The notes below the pieces were generated by a model. That model did no database searches. It saw nothing but the letters and a program-made list of their open reading frames with translations, and was not told the origin of the DNA. 64,000 bases of DNA from Companilactobacillus farciminis KCTC 3681 = DSM 20184 (GTDB lineage Bacteria; Bacillota; Bacilli; Lactobacillales; Lactobacillaceae). Each line of letters opens with the position of its first letter. Position 1 is the first letter of the stretch. The stretch is from NCBI RefSeq assembly GCF_002706745.1, contig NZ_CP017702.1:1674001-1738000 (forward strand), read 5' to 3'. A program made the position numbers and the translations under genes. Below, piece by piece: positions 1-13,379 of this stretch.

Positions 1-719
1 GTACCCGCTTCAATACGATCTTGCATAATTGAATGTTCACATCCATGTAAGGCAGATACTCCCTTGATTCTTACGGTATTAGTACCGGCTCCTGTAACGT
101 CTGCACCCATCTTGCTCAAAATATTAGCAAGATCAACAATCTCGGGTTCTCTGGCGGCATTGTCGATAACCGTTTCACCATCGGCTAAAGTAGCTGCCAT
201 CATAATGTTTTGTGTTGCACCAACACTTGGAAAGTCTAGATAAATGTTAGCTCCATGTAAACCATCAGTTTTTGCGTCAATAAAACCGCCTCTTTGGCTG
301 AATTGTGCACCCATAGCTTCTAGTCCCTTGAGATGCAAATCTATCGGTCTAGAACCAATTGCACAGCCACCAGGCATTGCGACATGAGCTTCCTTGTTAC
401 GAGCTAGGAGAGGTCCTAAGACAACAATCGAAGCACGCATCTTGTCCACTAAGTCTTCTGGTGCAGTCGTAGCAGTTCCATTAGATGTATCGACAGTCAA
501 AATCTCATCTGCTTCATCGTAAGAAACTTCAGCATTTAGAGCTTTTAAAACTTTAGACATCGTTATTACATCCGATAACGGAGGGATATTAGTCAAGAAG
601 GTTTTACCTTTTGATGCTAAAATAGTCGCCGCTAAAATTGGTAAAGCGGCATTTTTTGCACCTTCAATTCTGACAGTTCCTTTTAATTGCGTAGGTCCAT
701 TAACGATTATTTGTTGCAC
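1..719 (-). CDS. murA: UDP-N-acetylglucosamine 1-carboxyvinyltransferase MurA, 3'-truncated by window edge
   Basis: Transfers enolpyruvate from PEP to UDP-GlcNAc, the first committed step of peptidoglycan synthesis, in the cytoplasm. Reading the minus strand from a GTG at 719 preceded by AGGAGAATATT gives about 239 residues without a stop, beginning [14 protein letters not shown]. The typical N-terminal [10 protein letters not shown] segment and the loop [11 protein letters not shown] are visible; its Cys (about residue 119) is the PEP-binding catalytic Cys that fosfomycin targets. The C-terminal half lies outside the window. Low-GC Gram-positives usually have two MurA paralogues. The position behind the ATPase operon and a DUF1146 gene is the usual place of one of them, but I cannot tell which paralogue this is. 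Confidence 0.93.
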   Translation of the reverse strand, partial: MQQIIVNGPTQLKGTVRIEGAKNAALPILAATILASKGKTFLTNIPPLSDVITMSKVLKALNAEVSYDEADEILTVDTSNGTATTAPEDLVDKMRASIVVLGPLLARNKEAHVAMPGGCAIGSRPIDLHLKGLEAMGAQFSQRGGFIDAKTDGLHGANIYLDFPSVGATQNIMMAATLADGETVIDNAAREPEIVDLANILSKMGADVTGAGTNTVRIKGVSALHGCEHSIMQDRIEAG

Positions 720-747
720 AATATTCTCCTCCAAAACCTGGGATCAT

Positions 748-978
748 TTAAAAAAGTAAGGTTATATTTCGAGCTAAACTAAAAATGCTCATGAAAAACG
801 AACTAACTGTATAACCTAGAGCGATTGCAATAAACGCTACAAGTAATTGTAACATTTTAGGGTTGGTTTTGTTATAAATCTTTTTCCAATCAACCACTTG
901 CAAAACGTTGAAGCTGATCCAAATAAATATAACATGACTTATAAGCGTTATTATGGCATTTATTCCGATATTTGTCAT
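748..978 (-). CDS. Small DUF1146/YwzB-like membrane protein
   Basis: A 76-residue protein with two hydrophobic helices (about residues 5-27 and 43-70) separated by a short basic loop containing VDWKKIYNK. Its size, two-helix layout and position between atpC and murA match the DUF1146 family (YwzB in Bacillus). The function of that family is not known. The start is supported by GTGAGG eight bases upstream. It ends 28 bases before murA, so the two are probably co-transcribed, and the ATPase terminator lies upstream of it. Confidence 0.8.
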   Translation of the reverse strand: MTNIGINAIITLISHVIFIWISFNVLQVVDWKKIYNKTNPKMLQLLVAFIAIALGYTVSSFFMSIFSLARNITLLF

Positions 979-1051
979 TTTATAAACCTCACTTTTCTAG
1001 ATAGTAACATTTTTGCCTAAATTATTCCGTTAGTTATCAAATACTTTAAAA

Positions 1052-1090
1052 TTATTTAAAAGAAAAAGGATTAGGTTTCCCTAATCCTTT
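1052..1090 (-). terminator. Terminator of the ATPase operon
   Basis: On the minus strand directly behind atpC there is an 11-bp perfect stem (AAAGGATTAGG / CCTAATCCTTT) with a GAAA loop, followed by TTTTTCTTTT. It closes the atp operon. Confidence 0.9.
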
Positions 1091-1093
1091 AAG

Positions 1094-1522
1094 TTAATTT
1101 CTATGCGAACTTACGTTAATTCTATTAATAGCCTTACGCAAGGATACTTGAGCACGAGCCAATTCATCAACGTTGTGTTTCTCTTCCGCAACTTTGATAG
1201 TATCTTCGGCTTTTTGCTTAGCATATTCTGCACGTCTTAAATCAATGTCTCTAGCTCTTTCAGCACTGTTGGCGACGATTGATACTAGATCATTGCTAAA
1301 CTCCAAGAACCCGCCGTTTACAGCAATTGAATCTTCATGATGAGGCTTATCCACACGACGGACACGAACTTCATCAATAACCAAAGGGGCGATGATTGGA
1401 GCATGATGAGCCATGACACCAATTTCACCATCAATGGTACTTATAACAACGAGTTTTGCATGATGATCATAAACAACACCATCGGGAGTAACAATATTGA
1501 CCGTCATAATGTTTTCAGCCAT
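1094..1522 (-). CDS. atpC: F1Fo ATP synthase subunit epsilon
   Basis: This is the rotor-stalk subunit of F1, which couples gamma to the c-ring and inhibits ATP hydrolysis. It is 142 residues long. An N-terminal beta-sandwich (about 1-88, with GEIGVMAHHAPIIAPL and VNGGFLEFSNDLVSIVA) is followed by a C-terminal helical hairpin (about 90-140) rich in Ala, Arg and Glu. It is the last gene of the operon, 17 bases after atpD, with AGGAGG before the ATG. Confidence 0.97.
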   Translation of the reverse strand: MAENIMTVNIVTPDGVVYDHHAKLVVISTIDGEIGVMAHHAPIIAPLVIDEVRVRRVDKPHHEDSIAVNGGFLEFSNDLVSIVANSAERARDIDLRRAEYAKQKAEDTIKVAEEKHNVDELARAQVSLRKAINRINVSSHRN

Positions 1523-1539
1523 ATTATCTCCTCCTATCG

Positions 1540-3006
<1,467 letters not shown>

Positions 3007-3011
3007 CTAAA

Positions 3012-3929
3012 CTATTCAAGTGCAGCAGCACCACCGATAATTTCGGTGATCTCTGTTGTGATTTGAGCCTGACGAGCACGGTTATAATGTAGTGACAAAC
3101 TTGAAATAAGATCATCAGCATTATCACTGGCACTCTTCATAGCTGTTACAGAAGCGGCATGCTCTGCTGTTTTTGCATCCATCATTGCTCCTAAAACTAA
3201 ACACTCAATATATTGAGGCACAATTGCAGATAGAACTGCTTTAGGGTTTGGTTCTGTGATGTATTCAGTCGCAACTTGTTGTTCTTCTGGTGTAACGTCA
3301 TCAGGATCAGCCAAAGGCAAAAGTTTTTGATTAGTAAATTCAGAAACTAATGAGTTCACGTGATGATTATGACAAATATCAATTTCATCGAACAATTCTG
3401 CTTGATACATTTGTAGAATCGTCTTCATGATTGGAGTGATATCTTTAACTGTTGGAATATCAGGTAAACCACGATATTCATACGATACGTCATATCCACG
3501 TGCTTTGAAGAATTCTGTTCCAGTAGCACCTAAGGAAATGATAGTAAACTTGCTTTGATCACCATGATATTTTGTTTCAAACAACTCCATCATAGCTTTC
3601 AAAATATTACTATTGTATCCACCAACAAGACCACGGTCACTAGTAATAACAACGTAGGCGGTCTTTTTGACTTCACGAACTTTTAAAAGACTGTTTAGAC
3701 TCAATGGATCATCGGAATCATCAGCGACTGACAATTCTTTGAAAACATCAGCTGCTTTCAAATGTCTAACAATATCTTCAACCTTTTTTTCATACAATTG
3801 ATAAGCAATAGATTTCTTTTCAATACGAGAGAGTTTAGCACCAGATACCATTTGCATGGCCTTTGTGATTTGACCGGTTTTCTTAGTAGAAGAAATTCTT
3901 CTTTTAATATCCATAAGGGACTCAGCCAT
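3012..3929 (-). CDS. atpG: F1Fo ATP synthase subunit gamma
   Basis: Central rotor shaft of F1, 305 residues. The N-terminal helix has the family pattern (MDIKRRISSTKKTGQITKAM), the middle has VITSDRGLVGGYNSN, and the C-terminal helix ends ASVTAMKSASDNADDLI...YNRARQAQITTEITEIIGGAAAL. It is somewhat longer than the roughly 285-residue bacterial norm because of a linker around 65-80 (VADDSDDPLSLNSLL) and an acidic stretch near 208-214. AGGAGG precedes the ATG. Eighteen to twenty bases separate it from its neighbours in the operon. Confidence 0.97.
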   Translation of the reverse strand: MAESLMDIKRRISSTKKTGQITKAMQMVSGAKLSRIEKKSIAYQLYEKKVEDIVRHLKAADVFKELSVADDSDDPLSLNSLLKVREVKKTAYVVITSDRGLVGGYNSNILKAMMELFETKYHGDQSKFTIISLGATGTEFFKARGYDVSYEYRGLPDIPTVKDITPIMKTILQMYQAELFDEIDICHNHHVNSLVSEFTNQKLLPLADPDDVTPEEQQVATEYITEPNPKAVLSAIVPQYIECLVLGAMMDAKTAEHAASVTAMKSASDNADDLISSLSLHYNRARQAQITTEITEIIGGAAALE

Positions 3930-3946
3930 AATTTAAACCTCCTGTA

Positions 3947-5506
<1,560 letters not shown>

Positions 5507-6055
5507 TTAATTATTAACCAATAGCGTCTTCTTGATGTCATTAAATCTCTTAACAACACTACCATCGATAACTTGATCTCCAACACGGATTATAACGCCA
5601 CCGATGATAGTAGGATCAACTATTTTCGTTAAATTTACTTTATTTACTGAAAATCTCTCTTTAATTACGGATTCAAGATGACTGATTTGTGCTTCATCCA
5701 AATCGACCGCTGTTTTAACTGTTGCTTCAACAATACCGTTTACTGCATCATATTTTTCAATAAATGCATCAGCAATATCTGTCACACAGTCCATACGGCC
5801 GTTGTCAAAAACTAATCCTAAGAAATCTTGCATCAATTCACCAAATTGGCTCTTCAATGTATCCAAAATTTTGATTTTTTCAGTGCGAGAAATAGAACGT
5901 CCCGCAAGAGCAAAGCTCAAGCTAGGATTTTCTTCATAGACCTTTTTTAAAGACTTCAAGTCTTCAAGTATTTCTTCTATGGAATTTTGTTCTTCAGCTA
6001 CTTCAAAAAGTGCCTTACTGTATCGCTTTCCCACTTGATATTTACTTAGTTTCAT
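5507..6055 (-). CDS. atpH: F1Fo ATP synthase subunit delta
   Basis: Peripheral-stalk subunit joining b to the top of F1, 182 residues. The N-terminal helical bundle begins KYQVGKRYSKALFEVAEEQ. The C-terminal family signature is seen as TIIGGVIIRVGDQVIDGSVVKRF. Its first 14 bases overlap the end of atpF, which indicates translational coupling; the ribosome site GGAG lies inside the atpF coding sequence. Confidence 0.96.
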   Translation of the reverse strand: MKLSKYQVGKRYSKALFEVAEEQNSIEEILEDLKSLKKVYEENPSLSFALAGRSISRTEKIKILDTLKSQFGELMQDFLGLVFDNGRMDCVTDIADAFIEKYDAVNGIVEATVKTAVDLDEAQISHLESVIKERFSVNKVNLTKIVDPTIIGGVIIRVGDQVIDGSVVKRFNDIKKTLLVNN

Positions 6056-6560
6056 TTACCGTCAACTCCTTAATATAAGAGTCGATTAGTGACTTTTGAT
6101 CGTCTGCATTAAGCTCTTTAGAAATAACTTTTGAAGCAATTTCCAAAGACAAGTTTGCAATGTCATTTTGAGCATCTGACAACGCATCTTGTTTAGCTTT
6201 TGCTGCATCAGATTTAGCTCTTTGTCTTAATTCTTCAGCTTCGCTATGAGCATCGGATACGATAGACTTCTTTTGAGTCTCACCGCTTTCCTTTGCTTTA
6301 TTAACAATTTCAACTGCTTCTGCACGTGAGTTTTTAAGAGCTCCTTCACGTTCTTCAGCCAACTTTTTAGCACGTGTGCGTTCCTGATCCGCATAATCAA
6401 GATCGCCAGTGATCTTTTCAGATCTGGCATCCATCATCTTTGTAACAGGACCCCAAGCAAAATGTTTTACTAAGAGTGCCAAAATGATGAAAGAAATAAG
6501 AATGAAAAGCATGTCACCCAAAGCTACTTGACCAGCTCCGAGAACTAATAAACCTGCCAA
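6042..6560 (-). CDS. atpF: F1Fo ATP synthase subunit b
   Basis: Membrane anchor and stator stalk of the ATPase, 172 residues. One transmembrane helix (about 12-34, LGDMLFILISFIILALLVKHF) is followed by a long charged helix rich in Ala, Lys and Glu, with no Pro, that dimerises in the family. It starts with TTG, preceded by GGAAGGAG. It overlaps atpH by 14 bases. Confidence 0.96.
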   Translation of the reverse strand: MAGLLVLGAGQVALGDMLFILISFIILALLVKHFAWGPVTKMMDARSEKITGDLDYADQERTRAKKLAEEREGALKNSRAEAVEIVNKAKESGETQKKSIVSDAHSEAEELRQRAKSDAAKAKQDALSDAQNDIANLSLEIASKVISKELNADDQKSLIDSYIKELTVNETK

Positions 6561-6643
6561 TATTCTTCACTCCTTCCTTTCTAAAATACATAGCATTAAA
6601 AGGCGATTATCTTTAGACATCGCCAAGTTTAAAATCGTATGTA

Positions 6644-7590
<947 letters not shown>

Positions 7591-7640
7591 TAATAACCCT
7601 CCTTTCTTCGCTTATTGAAAACAATTGATACCACAAAATA

Positions 7641-7669
7641 ATAACACTAAATTTTATATATTCAAACAA
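7641..7669 (-). promoter_or_regulatory. Likely atp operon promoter
   Basis: On the minus strand a TTGTTT box (7664-7669) and a TGTTAT box (7641-7646) are 17 bases apart in the AT-rich gap between upp and atpB. This is the only sigma-A-like pair in the gap. Some readthrough from upp is possible because I see no terminator here. Confidence 0.5.
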
Positions 7670-7677
7670 TGAAATTC

Positions 7678-8307
7678 TTATTTTGTCCCAAATAATCTGT
7701 CTCCGGCATCGCCTAAACCTGGGAAAATATAACCACTGTCTGTAATCTTCTCATCTAGTGAAGCAGCATAGATATCAACGTCTGGATGTTCGTCTTGAAC
7801 TGCCTTAACACCTTCTGGGGCAGCAACTAGGACTACTAAACGCATGTGCTTAGCACCACGTTTCTTCAAAGCGTCGATGGCCATATTTGCAGAACCACCA
7901 GTAGCAAGCATTGGATCAACGATGAACAATTCACGTTGGTCGATATCGCTAGGTAGCTTTACAAAATATTCATGTGGTTTCAATGTTTTTTCATCACGGT
8001 ACATACCAATGTGACCAACCTTGGCAGCTGGGATCAATTCTAGTACTCCGTCAACCATTCCTAAACCAGCACGCAAAATAGGAATAACTGCTAATTTCTT
8101 ACCGGCAAGCACCTTTTGTGTAGATTTGCCCATTGGTGTTTCAACTTCAACATCCTTTAGTGGCAAGTCACGAGTAATTTCATAAACCATTAATTCACCA
8201 ATTTCATTGGCAACTTCACGGAATACCTTTGTACCTGTGTGCTTGTTACGGATAATTGTAAGTTTGTGTTGGATCAATGGGTGGTTCAATACTGTAAATT
8301 TAGACAT
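7678..8307 (-). CDS. upp: Uracil phosphoribosyltransferase
   Basis: Salvages uracil to UMP using PRPP. It is 209 residues, the standard length. The PRPP-binding signature is [18 protein letters not shown], and the uracil-binding end contains [18 protein letters not shown]. The start follows AAGGAGAT. It is the last gene of the tdk-prfA-prmC-tsaC-upp cluster, 11 bases after tsaC. The usual neighbour glyA is not in this cluster here; it lies at 31.6 kb. Confidence 0.97.
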   Translation of the reverse strand: MSKFTVLNHPLIQHKLTIIRNKHTGTKVFREVANEIGELMVYEITRDLPLKDVEVETPMGKSTQKVLAGKKLAVIPILRAGLGMVDGVLELIPAAKVGHIGMYRDEKTLKPHEYFVKLPSDIDQRELFIVDPMLATGGSANMAIDALKKRGAKHMRLVVLVAAPEGVKAVQDEHPDVDIYAASLDEKITDSGYIFPGLGDAGDRLFGTK

Positions 8308-8318
8308 TTTAAATCTCC

Positions 8319-9329
8319 TTAGTTTTTGTAATGTGCATTGCCTGCTGATTTATTCAAACGGTTGCTGTATGCAGCGCCGTGACCTTCATCAGAAAATCCT
8401 TGAGCCAAGATGTAATCCATATGGTCAACATCCAACTGACGCAATCCTGCAAATAATTCTTTGGAAGCGCTATAAACGTCATCACCCAAAGAATAAGTAG
8501 TGATGTTTTTAGGTACTTCTTTCAGAATTGCATCGGTGGCCAAAACTCCTAATGAAGCATCTTTTTGACTGTATTCAGCAATCGCTTTTGGAAAATCGTT
8601 GACGTCATCAACAATAATGACTTGAGCGCTTGGTGCATAGTGCTTGTACTTCATCCCTGGTGCCTTTGGAACTTCTGTTGCAGTTACTTTATGGTGATCC
8701 GAATTGACATTGTCGATGACTTTTAATAAATCATCAGAGTCAATCATTCCTGGACGTAAAATCGTAGGTATATCAACAGATAAGTCGATCACGGTCGATT
8801 CCACTCCCAGTTTAGTAGGACCATCATCCAAAATAGCTGCAATCTTACCATGTAAATCGTGGTAAACATGTTTTGCTAAAGTTGGACTAGGCTTGCCACT
8901 TGTATTGGCGGATGGGCCAACAATTGGTTTGCCAAAAGTCTTAATAAGATTCAAAGTTGCCAAGTTGTTAGGCATTCTAAAAGCAGCAGTCGTCAGTCCC
9001 CCTGTAACTGCCTTAGAAAGTTTTCCAGGTTGTATTGGCATAATGATTGTCAACGGACCTGGCCAAAAAGCCTTCATTAGCTTTTGGGCCAAAGGTTTGT
9101 AGCTGTTGTCGGCATATTCCCAGACCATTTCAGGACTAGCAACGTGGACGATCAAAGGATTGTCGCTTGGACGTCCTTTAGCAGCATAGACATCTTTGAC
9201 TACATCAGGTCTTGTCGCGTCAGCACCTAGGCCATAGACAGTTTCAGTTGGAAAGGCAACTAATTGTCCTTTAGCTAGGAAATCTGCAGCTTCTTGAATC
9301 TGTGTATTCTCTAGTATCTCAGTTTCCAA
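8319..9329 (-). CDS. tsaC: L-threonylcarbamoyladenylate synthase (Sua5/YwlC type)
   Basis: Makes threonylcarbamoyl-AMP from Thr, bicarbonate and ATP, the first step of the t6A modification of ANN-decoding tRNAs. It is 336 residues, the long Sua5 form. The YrdC domain covers about 1-205 ([46 protein letters not shown]). A C-terminal Sua5 domain covers about 225-336 ([11 protein letters not shown], then [14 protein letters not shown]). TTG start with AAAGGAG. It lies two bases after prmC. Confidence 0.95.
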   Translation of the reverse strand: METEILENTQIQEAADFLAKGQLVAFPTETVYGLGADATRPDVVKDVYAAKGRPSDNPLIVHVASPEMVWEYADNSYKPLAQKLMKAFWPGPLTIIMPIQPGKLSKAVTGGLTTAAFRMPNNLATLNLIKTFGKPIVGPSANTSGKPSPTLAKHVYHDLHGKIAAILDDGPTKLGVESTVIDLSVDIPTILRPGMIDSDDLLKVIDNVNSDHHKVTATEVPKAPGMKYKHYAPSAQVIIVDDVNDFPKAIAEYSQKDASLGVLATDAILKEVPKNITTYSLGDDVYSASKELFAGLRQLDVDHMDYILAQGFSDEGHGAAYSNRLNKSAGNAHYKN

Positions 9330-9331
9330 TA

Positions 9332-10180
9332 CTACATCTCCTTTTTAGCTTTTAGATATCGGTAATTCCCACTTATATCTTTATGAAATTCTACAACATA
9401 ATTAGGTAAATTATCACGAAAAATCGCTTTTATTGCGTTTTTTTGTCGAAAACCGAATTCCATGTACAAAATACCATCATCAGAAAGATAATTATCGATC
9501 TGTTGCGTAATATTCTCATAGAATTCTAACCCATTATCCTTTCCATATAAAGCCAAATCCGGTTCAAATTTAATAACGCTTTGATCCATATCTTTTTTCT
9601 CGTCTTCAGCAATGTATGGAGGATTAGACACGACAACGTCAAATTTTTGCGGATCAATCTTTTTGAACAGGTCGCTCTGCTTGAAAAAAACGTTGTTCGT
9701 CTGGTAGTTATCGGCATTCAATTGTGCCACTTGTAGAGCTTCTTTTGAAATATCAGTCGCCAAAATATCGTCCTCAGGAAATTCAATTCCTAAAGTTATC
9801 GCAATAATCCCAGAACCTGTTCCAATATCACAAATCGATAAGTTCTTCTTTGGGTGGTCATCGATAATTTGTTGGACCATTTCTTCGGTATCATTTCTTG
9901 GAATCAATACATTCTCATTAACAGAAAAATTACGATTCATAAAATATGCGTATCCCAGAATGTATTGCACAGGTTCATCCATCCCTAGTCGCAATAAACC
10001 GTCACGAAATTTATGCATAATGTCATTTGGCACTTCTTCATTTCGGTGCAGCTGCAATTGGGTATAGTTAAAGCCACTTAATTCTTCCATTAAGTATTGT
10101 GCATCTTCTGGAAACTTATTTTGGCTCTTTAACATAGAAAAAGCCCTTTTCAGGGCGTTAGAATAGCTTAGCTTCTCCAC
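9332..10180 (-). CDS. prmC: Peptide chain release factor N5-glutamine methyltransferase
   Basis: Methylates the Gln of the GGQ motif in release factors, raising termination efficiency; its substrate PrfA is encoded just upstream. The SAM-binding loop is [15 protein letters not shown] and the glutamine-binding signature is [14 protein letters not shown] chose the GTG at 10180 (about 282 residues), with GGAG ten bases before it, because family homology begins at the [10 protein letters not shown] segment. An in-frame start at 10213 would add 11 residues. Either way the gene overlaps the end of prfA (23 bases with the chosen start), which implies translational coupling. Confidence 0.93.
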   Translation of the reverse strand: MEKLSYSNALKRAFSMLKSQNKFPEDAQYLMEELSGFNYTQLQLHRNEEVPNDIMHKFRDGLLRLGMDEPVQYILGYAYFMNRNFSVNENVLIPRNDTEEMVQQIIDDHPKKNLSICDIGTGSGIIAITLGIEFPEDDILATDISKEALQVAQLNADNYQTNNVFFKQSDLFKKIDPQKFDVVVSNPPYIAEDEKKDMDQSVIKFEPDLALYGKDNGLEFYENITQQIDNYLSDDGILYMEFGFRQKNAIKAIFRDNLPNYVVEFHKDISGNYRYLKAKKEM

Positions 10181-11255
10181 TTTGAATTTGCTCCAACTTT
10201 TGAGCTTGGTCATGAACGATCAAGGCATCAATTATTTCTTCTAGTTCACCATTCATAATACGGTCAAGTTTATTCAAAGATAGACCGATTCGGTGATCGG
10301 TAACACGGTTTTGTGGATAATTGTAGGTTCTAATACGTTCAGAACGGTCACCAGTACCAACAGCAGATTTACGTTGTTCATCGTATTCACTTTGATTTTG
10401 TGATTCATAGTAATCATAAACACGAGACTTCAAAATTTGCATTGCTTTTTGACGGTTTTGTTGTTGTGAACGTTGATCTTGCATAGCAACAACGATACCT
10501 GTTGGCAAGTGAGTCATACGGACGGCAGATGAAGTTTTATTGATATGCTGACCACCGGCACCAGATGAACGATAAACATCGGTTCTAATGTCTTTTGGAT
10601 CAATATCAATATCTACTTCGTCGTATTCAGGCATAACCGCTACAGTAGCAGTTGATGTGTGAACACGGCCTTGTGATTCAGTTGAAGGAATACGTTGTAC
10701 ACGGTGAGCACCATTTTCAAACTTAAGCTTTGAGTAAACTTTCGTTCCGGTGATCATTACGGCAACATCCTTGTAGCCACCGACTTCAGTGTCAGTTTCA
10801 TCAATGATGTCAAAGTTCCAGCCTTGTTTTTCAGCGTATTTACTGTACATAGTCAATAAATCAGCTGCAAACAAACTAGCTTCGTCACCACCAGCGGCAC
10901 CACGAATTTCCATGATAATATTCTTATCATCATTAGGATCTTTAGGAAGCATCAACAAAGTAATTTGATGTTCAACTTCATCAATTTCTTTCTTGGAACT
11001 TTCTAATTCATCTTTTGCCATTGCTTCCATTTCTGGATCATCAGTTTCACGAAGAATCTCGTCACTGTCACTGATACTTTGTTTCAATTCTTTGTAGTGC
11101 TTGAAAGCAGCGACAACTTCACGCATGTCAGCTTCTTCTTTTGAGTAAGCCATATAACGCTTTGTATCGTTGATAACTTCAGGATCACTCATTAATTCTT
11201 GAAGTTCTTGATATCTTTCAAGCAATGTTTCTAGTTGTTCAAATATTTTATCCAA
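10158..11255 (-). CDS. prfA: Peptide chain release factor 1
   Basis: Recognises UAA and UAG stop codons and triggers peptide release. It is 365 residues with a TTG start preceded by AAAGGA. The catalytic motif is in [16 protein letters not shown], and the stop-codon reading tripeptide is Pro-Ser-Thr in [17 protein letters not shown], which fits RF1 rather than RF2. The N-terminal helical domain covers about 1-100. It lies 20 bases after tdk and overlaps prmC. Confidence 0.97.
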   Translation of the reverse strand: MDKIFEQLETLLERYQELQELMSDPEVINDTKRYMAYSKEEADMREVVAAFKHYKELKQSISDSDEILRETDDPEMEAMAKDELESSKKEIDEVEHQITLLMLPKDPNDDKNIIMEIRGAAGGDEASLFAADLLTMYSKYAEKQGWNFDIIDETDTEVGGYKDVAVMITGTKVYSKLKFENGAHRVQRIPSTESQGRVHTSTATVAVMPEYDEVDIDIDPKDIRTDVYRSSGAGGQHINKTSSAVRMTHLPTGIVVAMQDQRSQQQNRQKAMQILKSRVYDYYESQNQSEYDEQRKSAVGTGDRSERIRTYNYPQNRVTDHRIGLSLNKLDRIMNGELEEIIDALIVHDQAQKLEQIQSGEAKLF

Positions 11256-11275
11256 CTCAACTATCCTTTCTTATA

Positions 11276-11857
11276 TTAGTTTTCATCAAGCATTGGAGGA
11301 TGGTTATAGTGACGACGGCAAACTGGATAGTACATTTCATTACCACCAATTGAAATCTGTTCGCCATCATAAACTGGTTTACCATTAGCCATACGCATAT
11401 TCATTGTAGCTTTTTTTGTACAGAACCAGCAAATTGTCTTCATTTCTTCCAACTTATCTGCATACAAAAGAAGATATTTCGTTCCTTCGAATAATTCGTT
11501 CTTAAAATCATTCTTTAAACCAAATGTCATAACTGGAATCCCTAAGTCATCGACGACTTGAGTTGCTTGTAAGACTTGGTCCTTAGTCATAAACTCACAT
11601 TCATCGATCAATACACAAGCTGCGTTAGGATTTTTTTCTTTAACAATTTCAAAAACGTTTGAATCGTCTTTTAAAGCAATTGCATCACGATTTAATCCCA
11701 TGCGACTTACGATTTTTCCATGTCCTGAGCGAGTGTCCAAAATACTAGTCATTAAGATAACTGATTTACCTTGTTCTTCGTAGTTATGGGCTACCTTCAA
11801 AATCTCAATCGATTTTCCACTATTCATAGCACCATATTTAAAAAATAATTGAGCCAA
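11276..11857 (-). CDS. tdk: Thymidine kinase
   Basis: Phosphorylates thymidine to dTMP in nucleoside salvage. I use the TTG at 11857, seven bases after GGAGG, which gives 193 residues starting [16 protein letters not shown]; a further upstream in-frame start has no ribosome site. The P-loop is GAMNSGKS, followed by [12 protein letters not shown] four-ligand zinc site is visible at the C-terminal end (CWFC and CRRH). It heads the tdk-prfA-prmC-tsaC-upp cluster and is divergent from murT. Confidence 0.96.
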   Translation of the reverse strand: MAQLFFKYGAMNSGKSIEILKVAHNYEEQGKSVILMTSILDTRSGHGKIVSRMGLNRDAIALKDDSNVFEIVKEKNPNAACVLIDECEFMTKDQVLQATQVVDDLGIPVMTFGLKNDFKNELFEGTKYLLLYADKLEEMKTICWFCTKKATMNMRMANGKPVYDGEQISIGGNEMYYPVCRRHYNHPPMLDEN

Positions 11858-12010
11858 ATTTACGCCTCCAAAAATATGTCCTTCAAGATTATAACGAAAA
11901 AAATGGCTCTTGAACACAGCAAAGATTTCCCATTTTCAATCAAAAACGGATAAAATATAGTTCAGGTATGATAATATATTTTTAATTAATTCAATTTGGG
12001 GTTTTTATTA

Positions 12011-13354
12011 ATGACATTTAAATCAAGTATAGCAACAATTACAGGTAAAACATCATATTTTATTTTGAGCAAATTTTTTAACGGTGGTTCTTCATATCCC
12101 GGAAAAATTGCTTATAAAATTGATCCAGATATTTTGAAAAGTCTTGGTAAGGACTACGATTTGATTGTCGTCACAGGTACAAACGGGAAAACTTTGACAA
12201 CTTCTTTGATCAATAAGATGTTGATTCAAAAATATAACGACGTCTTGACTAATCCAACTGGCTCCAACATGATCCAAGGAATCGTTACTAGTTTCGTTAC
12301 TCACCACAAAACTAGCAAGAAACCTTTGGCAGTTTTGGAAGTCGACGAAGCTAACGTCCCTATCATTTGTAAATATATCAAACCAAAATATTTCGTTTTA
12401 ACTAACATTTTCCGTGACCAAATGGACCGTTACGGCGAAATTTACACTACTTATCAAAAAATCGTCGATGGTATCAAAATGGCACCAGATGCTACAGTTA
12501 TCGCTAATGGTGACGCCTCTATCTTCTCTTCTAAAGACTTACCTAACAAGTTCATCTACTACGGTTTCAGCGACAAGGGGCATGAAAATGAAGACTTCAA
12601 AGCACCAACTAATACTGATGGTGTCTTGTGTCCTAAATGTAACCACATCATTCATTACCACATGATTTCTTACGCTAACCTTGGTAGTTACTTCTGTCCT
12701 AACTGTGGTTTCAAGCGTCACGAATTGAAATATCAAGTTACTGGCATCTCAACTTTGCTCCCTAACAAGACAGAATTTGAAATTGATGGCAATAAATTCA
12801 CGATGAATATCGGTGGAAAGTACAACGTCTACAACGCCTTGGCTGCCTACGCAGTAGCTTCAGAAATGGGTATCAGCGTTGAACAAATGCAAAAAGCCTT
12901 TGCTTACGATGAAAAAGTCTTTGGACGTCAAGAAACTATTAACGTTGATGGCAAAGACGTCAATATCATCTTAGTTAAAAATCCTGTTGGTCTAAACCAA
13001 GTTATCGAGACTGTTCTCAGTGACAAAGATCCTTATACGTTGGCCTTCTTATTGAATGCTAACTACGCTGACGGTATCGATACTAGTTGGATCTGGGACG
13101 CTAACTTCGAAGACTTTGACTACGATAAGTTGCCATTAGTTATTACTGGTGGCAAGCGTGTCAAAGATGTTACTTATCGTTTCAAGATTGCCGGTTTGGA
13201 TATGAAAAAAAATAAAGAAACCGTTGAAATTGAAGACTTCGTTAAAGAAATACCAAACATCCCAACGGACAAAATTTACGTCCTAGCAACTTATACAGCT
13301 ATGCTCAGTTTACGTAAGAATTTAATGGAAAAAGGATACATCAAGCAAAAATAA
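12011..13354 (+). CDS. murT: Lipid II isoglutaminyl synthase subunit MurT
   Basis: Mur-ligase-like subunit that activates the D-Glu alpha-carboxylate of lipid II so that GatD can amidate it. The ATG at 12011 is preceded by GGGG, giving 447 residues. Visible elements are the ATP loop VVTGTNGKTLTTSLI, LEVDEANVP, a zinc-ribbon insert with CPKC and CPNC, and the C-terminal DUF1727 part with KNPVGLNQ and DGIDTSWIWD. GatD, the glutaminase partner, normally follows immediately, but here the gene ends in a terminator and faces a serine hydrolase. The gatD gene must therefore lie elsewhere or be missing. Confidence 0.93.
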   Translation: MTFKSSIATITGKTSYFILSKFFNGGSSYPGKIAYKIDPDILKSLGKDYDLIVVTGTNGKTLTTSLINKMLIQKYNDVLTNPTGSNMIQGIVTSFVTHHKTSKKPLAVLEVDEANVPIICKYIKPKYFVLTNIFRDQMDRYGEIYTTYQKIVDGIKMAPDATVIANGDASIFSSKDLPNKFIYYGFSDKGHENEDFKAPTNTDGVLCPKCNHIIHYHMISYANLGSYFCPNCGFKRHELKYQVTGISTLLPNKTEFEIDGNKFTMNIGGKYNVYNALAAYAVASEMGISVEQMQKAFAYDEKVFGRQETINVDGKDVNIILVKNPVGLNQVIETVLSDKDPYTLAFLLNANYADGIDTSWIWDANFEDFDYDKLPLVITGGKRVKDVTYRFKIAGLDMKKNKETVEIEDFVKEIPNIPTDKIYVLATYTAMLSLRKNLMEKGYIKQK

Positions 13355-13379
13355 AAGCAGCCAAACGGCTGCTTTTTTT
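13353..13379 (+). terminator. Terminator after murT
   Basis: A perfect AAAAGCAGCC / GGCTGCTTTT stem with an AAAC loop followed by a T run, starting at the murT stop codon. It probably also serves the convergent serine hydrolase gene. Confidence 0.92.
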
